Assembly: GCA_018827685.1 (NCBI GenBank)
Contig: JAHJXD010000057.1
Span: forward strand, 1 to 8,229
Direction: 5' to 3'
Origin: Patescibacteria group bacterium
GTDB taxonomy: Bacteria > Patescibacteriota > Patescibacteriia > Patescibacteriales > GWC2-42-12
DNA length: 8,229 nt
Shown here: piece by piece, positions 1 to 4,491 of the stretch
Layout of the letters: every line of letters starts with the position of its first letter
Numbering within the stretch: position 1 is the stretch's first letter
Made by a program: the position numbers and the translations under genes
Notes under the pieces: generated by a model
Seen by the model: only the letters and a program-made list of their open reading frames with translations
Database searches by the model: none
Told to the model about the DNA's origin: nothing

Positions 1-914
1 AAATTAATTTTATATTTATGTTTAATTTTTCTTTTTATTAAATTTATAAGCTTAATAACGTCTTTAGATTTGGCTTTACCAATATTTATTATGAAATTAG
101 CATGCTTTTCGCTAACTTTAGCTTGACCCGCGGTTTTACCTTTAAGCCCAAGCTGATCAATTAAATAGGCCGCGCCGATTTTACCGCCCCTAACCAAGCC
201 TTTAGCCGCTAAATCTTCGGCCAACCTCTTGTTTTGTTTTATAACTTTTTTATATTCCAAATTTTTAAAAACACAGCCGGCGCTCGGCTCTTTGGGGTTA
301 GCTCTAAAACGATGATCAAAATTTTTCTGGCTCAAGGCTTTGATCTCTTTAGATACGCCTTTGGCTAATTTCAATTTAACGCCGACGATTAATAAATTTT
401 TTCTTTTTTTAAATATTGAGTTGCGATAACTAAAATTACATGCTTGCTTTTTTAATTTTACGAACCGCTTTTTAATTAAATCGTAAGCCTCAACTTCAGC
501 TACGAGATTGGACATATCAAATCCATAGGCTCCGGCGTTTCCCCTTACTGCGCCACCTATGCTGCCAGGCATGCCAAAAGACCACTCTAGCCCGGTTAGG
601 CCGGCTAACGCGGAAATTTTAGATAGCTTAGTCAAGCCTGTACCGGCCCAACAAATTAAATAATTTTTATTAATAATATAACGCTCGCCGGAAATTTTTA
701 AAACCAAACCTTTAATTTTTTTTCTAACAATTACAATATTACTGCCTCCTGCTAAAATGACTAATGGTAATTTTTTGGCCTTAGCCCAGGCTATGGCTTT
801 TACCAACTCCTGTTTATTGTTTATTATTATAAAAAATTCAGCTTGGCCGCGGATGCGCAAAGTTGTGAATGAAGTCAAATCAAAATTTTTTTGAAGTAAT
901 TTTTCTATGGGCAT
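1..914 (-). CDS. murB: UDP-N-acetylenolpyruvoylglucosamine reductase MurB (C-terminus cut by window edge)
   Basis: MurB is the cytoplasmic FAD enzyme that reduces UDP-GlcNAc-enolpyruvate to UDP-MurNAc with NADPH, the second committed step of peptidoglycan precursor synthesis. The reading frame is open from the ATG at 914 to position 1 (304 codons). Visible family landmarks: the FAD-binding N-terminal part with LAGGSNI at residues 54-60, the GMPGSIGGAVRGNAGAYG stretch at 114-131, FSYRNSIFK at 161-169 with the conserved Arg, EPSAGCVFKN at 209-218, and EKHANFIIN at 269-277. The layout without an extra insertion fits a type II MurB, and only the last few residues should be missing. The catalytic Ser of PSAGS is Cys213 here. 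The start is well limited because an in-frame TAA lies six codons upstream. It is the last visible gene of the mreB-mreC-murB unit, and a palindromic repeat element ends four bases before its start codon. Identification is secure. Confidence 0.95.
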   Translation of the reverse strand, partial: MPIEKLLQKNFDLTSFTTLRIRGQAEFFIIINNKQELVKAIAWAKAKKLPLVILAGGSNIVIVRKKIKGLVLKISGERYIINKNYLICWAGTGLTKLSKISALAGLTGLEWSFGMPGSIGGAVRGNAGAYGFDMSNLVAEVEAYDLIKKRFVKLKKQACNFSYRNSIFKKRKNLLIVGVKLKLAKGVSKEIKALSQKNFDHRFRANPKEPSAGCVFKNLEYKKVIKQNKRLAEDLAAKGLVRGGKIGAAYLIDQLGLKGKTAGQAKVSEKHANFIINIGKAKSKDVIKLINLIKRKIKHKYKIN

Positions 915-918
915 ATAG

Positions 919-1053
919 TTAAGCCCCCTTTAACAAAGGGGGTTAGGGGGATTTATCTGATGGCGAACAATAACAAAGTATATTTCATAGACGAAATTAC
1001 AAATCCCCGCCCCTCCCTATGGTCGGGGCTGCCCCTTTAATAAAGGGGCTTAA
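919..1053. repeat. MITE-like palindromic repeat element between mreC and murB
   Basis: A 135-bp element with matching ends: TTAAGCCCC at 919-927 is the reverse complement of GGGGCTTAA at 1045-1053, and GGGGATTT at 947-954 is the reverse complement of AAATCCCC at 1001-1008. Each end also forms its own hairpin: CCCCCTTT/AAAGGGGG around loop AAC (924-942) and GCCCCTTT/AAAGGGGC around loop AAT (1031-1049). A second GC-rich fold lies at about 1005-1027. The central 46 bases (955-1000) have no recognisable gene. There is no transposase, so any movement would depend on one elsewhere. It fills nearly the whole gap between mreC and murB and would be transcribed with them. I recognise the general C-run/G-run style from Patescibacteria genomes but cannot confirm copy number. 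Confidence 0.75.
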
Positions 1054-1061
1054 TAAATCTT

Positions 1062-1895
1062 TTACGGCAACAAAATTGAAACGATTGACAAAGTGTCCAA
1101 ATCAACCATTGGTTCAATGGTGGCAGTTTGCCAAACTTCATTATTTTCTTTATTAACCTTAGTCACCCGACCGATTATCAAACCTTGCGGTATGTTTTGT
1201 TCTAAGCCTGACGTAGCCACAACATCTCCGGCTTTAATATTTTCCGTTTGGGGTATAAAATTCATTTTAACCGTTAAATCAAGTTCTCCGGAGGCAATAC
1301 CGGAAGTTTTATTTTCTCCAAAAATTGACGCTGCTAATTTGCAATTTTTATTAGTTACCAAATAAACTTCCGCGATATGCTCTTTAACATTAACAATTTT
1401 ACCGATAATCACGCCTTGGCTTGAAGTGCCGTAAGCTGTTGAACTAATAGCCGCCATGCCGGCAAATAAGCCATCAGCCCAACCCTTGTCAATCAAAACT
1501 GATTGGTTGCCTTGGCTGCTCGCACCAATTAATTCGCCGCGGGAAATAATATTAGACATTAAATAACGCCGATTGTCTTTATTGAAAAAATTCAAATGCT
1601 TTCTTAAAACCAAATTTTCTTCTTCTAAAAATCTTAACTTGACATTTTCAGCGATTAATTGATTGATTTTTTCTTCAGCTTGTTTTAATTCAGCCGCTAA
1701 ATCTTGTTTTTGCGTCTCTGTTAAATAAGTTTTATTTATATTGGCGCTTAAAGAATAAAAACTGCTAAAAATCGGTTTAAGGTGCTGATTTAAAAAAGAT
1801 TCTATCGGCCTTAACAGCTTGACATAATGCAAAAAAATAAGCAGTAGGATGACTGTGGCGATAATAATATACTTTTTTATATTTAGTTTCAGCAT
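1062..1895 (-). CDS. mreC: Rod shape-determining protein MreC
   Basis: MreC is the membrane-anchored extracytoplasmic scaffold of the elongasome that links MreB filaments to the peptidoglycan synthases PBP2/RodA. The 277-aa protein, a usual MreC length, has a short basic cytoplasmic N-terminus, one membrane helix at about residues 8-24, a coiled coil at about 55-103 (alternating Glu/Lys/Leu), and two beta-rich domains at about 113-190 and 192-277. The signature GDVVATSGLEQNIPQGL at 223-239 is the family's conserved GD-V-TSGL---P-GL-IG motif. I chose the ATG at 1895: a longer frame is open to 1988, but its extra 31 codons run through the palindromic repeat at 1927-2017 and are not MreC-like. 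There is no clear Shine-Dalgarno site before 1895. It lies downstream of mreB, and no mreD follows; murB does. Confidence 0.93.
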   Translation of the reverse strand: MLKLNIKKYIIIATVILLLIFLHYVKLLRPIESFLNQHLKPIFSSFYSLSANINKTYLTETQKQDLAAELKQAEEKINQLIAENVKLRFLEEENLVLRKHLNFFNKDNRRYLMSNIISRGELIGASSQGNQSVLIDKGWADGLFAGMAAISSTAYGTSSQGVIIGKIVNVKEHIAEVYLVTNKNCKLAASIFGENKTSGIASGELDLTVKMNFIPQTENIKAGDVVATSGLEQNIPQGLIIGRVTKVNKENNEVWQTATIEPMVDLDTLSIVSILLP

Positions 1896-1926
1896 ACTAA
1901 TCGGATTATCTGTATTTTTATCTAAA

Positions 1927-2017
1927 GTAAGCCGTAGAAAATATTTATTTTTGAGGCGAGGACTGTTTGAGCGTAGCGAGTTCCGCAACGAGAAAATAAA
2001 TATTTTCTACGGCTTAC
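1927..2017. repeat. Palindromic repeat element with 25-bp perfect arms between mreB and mreC
   Basis: Positions 1927-1951 and 1993-2017 are perfect reverse complements (25 of 25), starting GTAAGCCGTAGAAA on the left. They enclose a 41-base centre (1952-1992) containing TTTGAGCGTAGCGAGTTCC, a phrase I associate with dispersed repeats in Patescibacteria genomes. The element begins 23 bases after the mreB stop codon and ends 31 bases before the mreC start, so the mreBC transcript would carry a very strong hairpin between the two genes. It codes for nothing convincing. Possible roles are transcript attenuation, mRNA processing, or simply insertion of a mobile repeat; the sequence alone does not decide. 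Confidence 0.8.
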
Positions 2018-2040
2018 AGAATAAACCCAATATGAGTTCA

Positions 2041-3084
2041 TCAGTATTCTTCCCTGGCCGGCGACAGCACTTTGGCGAGCAAGGCAGGATCAGCCAGCAG
2101 CATGCCAGTACCTCTAACCACGCAGGTTAAAGGATCTTCAGCCACCCTGACCGGAATTTTAGTGGCTTGGGCGATTTCTTTATCCAAGCCGCGAAGCAGA
2201 GCTCCGCCACCAGTTAAAACAATGCCATGTTCATAAATATCCGCAACTAATTCCGGCGGCGTGGTTTCCAAGGTTATTTTTATGTTTTCTATAATTTGCC
2301 TGATAATTCTCTGCATGGCTTCTCTGACCTGGCTATCGGTTATCATCACTTCTTTAGGCAAACCATTAATTAAATCCCGACCGCGAAGCGACATCTCCAT
2401 TGATTCTTTTAACGGCGCGACCGAACCAATTTTGATTTTTATGTTTTCCGCCACTTGTTCGCCGATTAAAATATTAAATTCTTCACGCACATACTGGATG
2501 ATATCATTATCCAGCGCGTTGCCGGCCAAACGCAAAGTTTTCCAAGTGACCACTCCGCCCAAAGAAATAACCGCGATTTCAGTCATACCCCCGCCAATAT
2601 CAACCACCATAGCGGCTTGGGCGCTGGTAACGTCAAGGCGGGTGCCAATCGCCGCTGCCATGGATTGCTCAATCAAAAAAACTTCACGCGCTCCGGCTGA
2701 TTTAGCCGCGTCTTCAACTGCTTTTTTTTCCACTTCAGTAATATCCAAAGGAATGCCGATAACTACTCGCGGACGCGGCACTAAAGTAAAACGCTCGGCA
2801 TGCACTTTATCAATAAAATATTTAAGCATTTTTTCCGTAACTTCAAAATCAGAAATCACGCCGTCCACCAAAGGTTTAATAGCCTGAATATGCGGCGGGG
2901 TTTTACCTAACATTTTTTTGGCTTCCTCTCCCACGCATAAAATTTCATCAGTGCGCAAGTTAACCGCCACAACCGAAGGTTGGTTAATCACAATTCCTTT
3001 GTCCGAAGTATAAACCAGAGTGTTAACCGTGCCAAGGTCAATGCCCAAATCTTTAGAAAATTTTCCAAAAAATTTATTTAACAT
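2041..3084 (-). CDS. mreB: Rod shape-determining protein MreB (bacterial actin)
   Basis: MreB is the actin-like ATPase that forms membrane-bound antiparallel filaments and orients lateral cell-wall synthesis. The 347-aa product covers the whole family: N-terminal hydrophobic/basic membrane-binding MLNKFFGKF, phosphate-1 loop GIDLGTVNTLVY at 14-25, PSVVA at 36-40, DGVISDF at 74-80, phosphate-2 loop VVDIGGGMTEIAV at 160-172, PPELVADI at 276-283, adenosine motif GIVLTGGGALLRGLD at 287-301, and AEDPLTCVVRGTG at 315-327. Two active-site positions are unusual: the family's IEEPMAAAIG is IEQSMAAAIG (138-147) and GGGTTE is GGGMTE (164-169). The start is ATG 3084; a TTG at 3093 would add three residues and cannot be excluded. 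It is the first gene of the mreB-mreC-murB unit, with a candidate promoter at 3115-3144. Confidence 0.97.
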   Translation of the reverse strand: MLNKFFGKFSKDLGIDLGTVNTLVYTSDKGIVINQPSVVAVNLRTDEILCVGEEAKKMLGKTPPHIQAIKPLVDGVISDFEVTEKMLKYFIDKVHAERFTLVPRPRVVIGIPLDITEVEKKAVEDAAKSAGAREVFLIEQSMAAAIGTRLDVTSAQAAMVVDIGGGMTEIAVISLGGVVTWKTLRLAGNALDNDIIQYVREEFNILIGEQVAENIKIKIGSVAPLKESMEMSLRGRDLINGLPKEVMITDSQVREAMQRIIRQIIENIKITLETTPPELVADIYEHGIVLTGGGALLRGLDKEIAQATKIPVRVAEDPLTCVVRGTGMLLADPALLAKVLSPAREEY

Positions 3085-3114
3085 TATAATCAATCTATTT
3101 ATTATTATTCTCTT

Positions 3115-3144
3115 AGCTTACCTTAAAATTACCCTATTTGTCAA
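3115..3144 (-). promoter_or_regulatory. Candidate sigma70-type promoter for mreB-mreC-murB
   Basis: On the minus strand there is a perfect -35 box TTGACA (3144-3139), an 18-base spacer and TAAGCT (3120-3115) as a weak -10 box. Transcription would begin about 25 bases before the mreB ATG. It lies just after the hairpin at 3192-3257, which supports mreB beginning its own transcription unit. The -10 box matches the consensus at only three of six positions, so this is a candidate. Confidence 0.45.
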
Positions 3145-3191
3145 AAAAATCAAATTCACCACATAATTCAAACACAGTGCCACAAAATTAA

Positions 3192-3257
3192 AATGGGCAC
3201 TGGGGAAAACGCTGGAATATTCATTGAATATTCAACGTTTAACTCCCAATGCCCGTT
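3192..3257 (-). terminator. Long imperfect hairpin, probable terminator of the secD-secF-small ORF unit
   Basis: The outer arms AATGGGCACTGGG (3192-3204) and CTCCCAATGCCCGTT (3243-3257) pair with one mismatch and wobble pairs. A middle segment AAACG/CGTTT pairs next, and the tip is GAATATTC-ATT-GAATATTC. On the minus strand the hairpin is followed by TTTTAATTTTG, and on the plus strand by TTGTTTTT, so it could end transcription in both directions. It sits after the last small ORF and before the mreB promoter. CAGTGCC at 3175-3181 can pair with GGGCACTG at 3195-3202 instead, giving an alternative fold. Confidence 0.55.
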
Positions 3258-3264
3258 GTTTTTA

Positions 3265-3417
3265 CTATCGCCTCACCTCCTCTTTTATTTCCTTTTCCGC
3301 TTTAATAATGCCCTGCGCCAAAATGGACTCCGGCTGAAAGTCCGGAACCGTCTTCCCACTTTTCCTTTTCACCTTCACCTCCTTTACCTCCTTCTTTAAT
3401 TTCCACAATTTTTTCAT
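3265..3417 (-). CDS. Possible small ORF overlapping the 63-aa gene in the +1 frame
   Basis: A second frame is open from an ATG at 3417 to a TAG at 3265 (50 aa), overlapping the 63-aa gene and running 37 bases past its stop. The tail reads protein-like: KTVPDFQPESILAQG followed by a charged helix ending KEIKEEVRR. The ATG has no Shine-Dalgarno site, but an in-frame GTG at 3372 has AAAGGAGG five bases upstream and would give 35 aa. Against it, the codons are rich in G at the third position and in AGG and GAG, unlike the neighbouring genes. It could be a separate gene, the other half of a frameshifted gene, or noncoding. Confidence 0.25.
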   Translation of the reverse strand: MKKLWKLKKEVKEVKVKRKSGKTVPDFQPESILAQGIIKAEKEIKEEVRR

Positions 3418-3493
3418 CGGTTAAGCGGCAAGATGCCTGCTTAGCCAACTCTTTTTGAAACCACGAAATTCTTTCGTTCACTCTTTTGTTCAT
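3302..3493 (-). CDS. Small hypothetical protein, 63 aa, downstream of secF
   Basis: I do not recognise this gene. The ATG at 3493 is preceded by AAGGAGG with a 5-base spacer, the best Shine-Dalgarno site in the window, which is the main reason to believe it. A GTG at 3499 overlaps the Shine-Dalgarno site and is less likely. The first half, MNKRVNERISWFQKEL, looks like a charged amphipathic helix; the middle (about residues 35-47) is a Gly/Glu/Lys run KEGGKGGEGEKEK; the tail is GSGLSAGVHFGAGHY. There is no signal peptide or membrane helix, so it is probably cytoplasmic. The glycine-rich middle is encoded by a purine-rich repeat containing further GGAGG motifs, and another frame is open through the second half. 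The product could therefore be frameshifted or dual-coded. It lies 83 bases after secF. Confidence 0.5.
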   Translation of the reverse strand: MNKRVNERISWFQKELAKQASCRLTDEKIVEIKEGGKGGEGEKEKWEDGSGLSAGVHFGAGHY

Positions 3494-3510
3494 TTTCACC
3501 TCCTTTTTTT
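3494..3510 (-). promoter_or_regulatory. Strong Shine-Dalgarno site of the 63-aa gene
   Basis: A run of A residues followed by GGAGG (complement of 3499-3503) lies five bases before the ATG at 3493. It fixes that start over the GTG at 3499. The large genes around it (secD, secF, mreB, mreC, the ATPase) lack a comparable site. Confidence 0.7.
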
Positions 3511-3532
3511 AAAGATTGATTAATTTACAAAA

Positions 3533-3563
3533 TTAAAAATTTATAAACTTTATAAATTTTTAA
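3533..3563. repeat. AT-only inverted repeat with 15-bp perfect arms after secF
   Basis: TTAAAAATTTATAAA (3533-3547) and TTTATAAATTTTTAA (3549-3563) are perfect reverse complements around a single C at 3548. A further partial copy, ACTTTATAAACTTT, follows at about 3563-3576, next to the secF stop. All pairs are A/T. It could weaken or end secDF transcription, act as a binding site, or supply promoter-like TATAAA boxes for the small gene. None of these is certain. Confidence 0.6.
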
Positions 3564-3576
3564 CTTTATAAACTTT

Positions 3577-4488
3577 TTATCTTGTCCTCCATTTTTCCCA
3601 AACCACTAAAATCGGCGAGGCCACGAAAATAGAAGAATAAGTGCCAATAAAAATACCAATAGCTAAAGCTAAGACAAAAGTTCTTATATTGGCTCCGCCG
3701 AAAATGATTATAGAAACCAAAACAAACAACACTGTCATTGAAGTATTTATAGAACGGATTAGGGTTTGATTTAAGCTTACATTAACCGTATTTTCAAAAT
3801 CAAAATCGCTTTTAGGCAGATTCTCGCGAATACGATCAAAAACTACAATAGAATCATGGACCGAATAACCAATAACGGTTAAAACCGCGGCCACAAAAGC
3901 TATATTAATTTCTATATTGTAAAATCTGCCTAAAATCGCGAAAATGCCCACAGTAATAACCGCATCATGGAACAGGGCTATAATCGCGGACAAAGCGTAT
4001 TTCCATGAAGCCACTGGCCGAGAAATTTTCCTAAAAACGTAGGTGATATAAGCCAACATGGCCAGCAAGACAAAAAATATAGCCCAAAGCGATTTGATTT
4101 TTAATTCCTCGCCAATCGACGGTCCTACTGATTCAAAACGTTGTTCCTCTATTAAATTATTTTGATTGTCTTTTTTTACCAACTCATTCAATTTGTCTAA
4201 AATAGCCTGATGGATTTCTTCAGTTGTTTCCTGAAATTTTAACATCATATTCTGCTCGCCTACCGGCTGAACTATTAAGCTGCTTAATCTTAAATCAGCT
4301 AAACCTGTTTCTGTCTGATTTACCGTTGGCCTTGAACCAATAAATTTAATTTCTAATAAACTGCCGCCTGTAAAATCAATACCTAATTTTAAGCCCCATG
4401 TTAAAAGAGCGGCTAAGCAGACAACAAACAAAGCGGCTGAAATCCCCAACCAAATATTTCTTTTTTGAATTATCTTAAAATTAGACAT
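3577..4488 (-). CDS. secF: Protein translocase subunit SecF
   Basis: SecF pairs with SecD in the membrane and uses the proton gradient to pull preproteins out of SecYEG after SecA-driven translocation. The 303-aa protein has the full plan: first membrane helix at about 12-31, GIDFTGGS at 36-43, the extracytoplasmic P4 region at about 44-130 ending in ESVGPSIGEEL (119-129), and five further helices at about 132-152, 163-186, 193-215, 247-264 and 268-297. Key residues remain: Asp212 in IGYSVHDSIVVFDRIREN and Arg245 in NQTLIRSINTS, which by spacing match the Asp/Arg pair needed for proton transport in Thermus SecDF. His211 stands where most SecF proteins have Asn (GYSINDT). The start ATG lies three bases after the secD stop and in the same frame, implying translational coupling. 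Confidence 0.96.
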   Translation of the reverse strand: MSNFKIIQKRNIWLGISAALFVVCLAALLTWGLKLGIDFTGGSLLEIKFIGSRPTVNQTETGLADLRLSSLIVQPVGEQNMMLKFQETTEEIHQAILDKLNELVKKDNQNNLIEEQRFESVGPSIGEELKIKSLWAIFFVLLAMLAYITYVFRKISRPVASWKYALSAIIALFHDAVITVGIFAILGRFYNIEINIAFVAAVLTVIGYSVHDSIVVFDRIRENLPKSDFDFENTVNVSLNQTLIRSINTSMTVLFVLVSIIIFGGANIRTFVLALAIGIFIGTYSSIFVASPILVVWEKWRTR

Positions 4489-4491
4489 ATT

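Noticed and set aside
1896..1988. N-terminal extension of MreC by 31 codons from an ATG at 1988
   Set aside because: The extension is translated from the palindromic repeat 1927-2017 and has no MreC-like sequence; the ATG at 1895 gives a normal MreC N-terminus with its membrane helix.
2261..2887. 208-codon plus-strand ORF opposite mreB
   Set aside because: It is the antisense shadow of a conserved gene, with no protein family resemblance.
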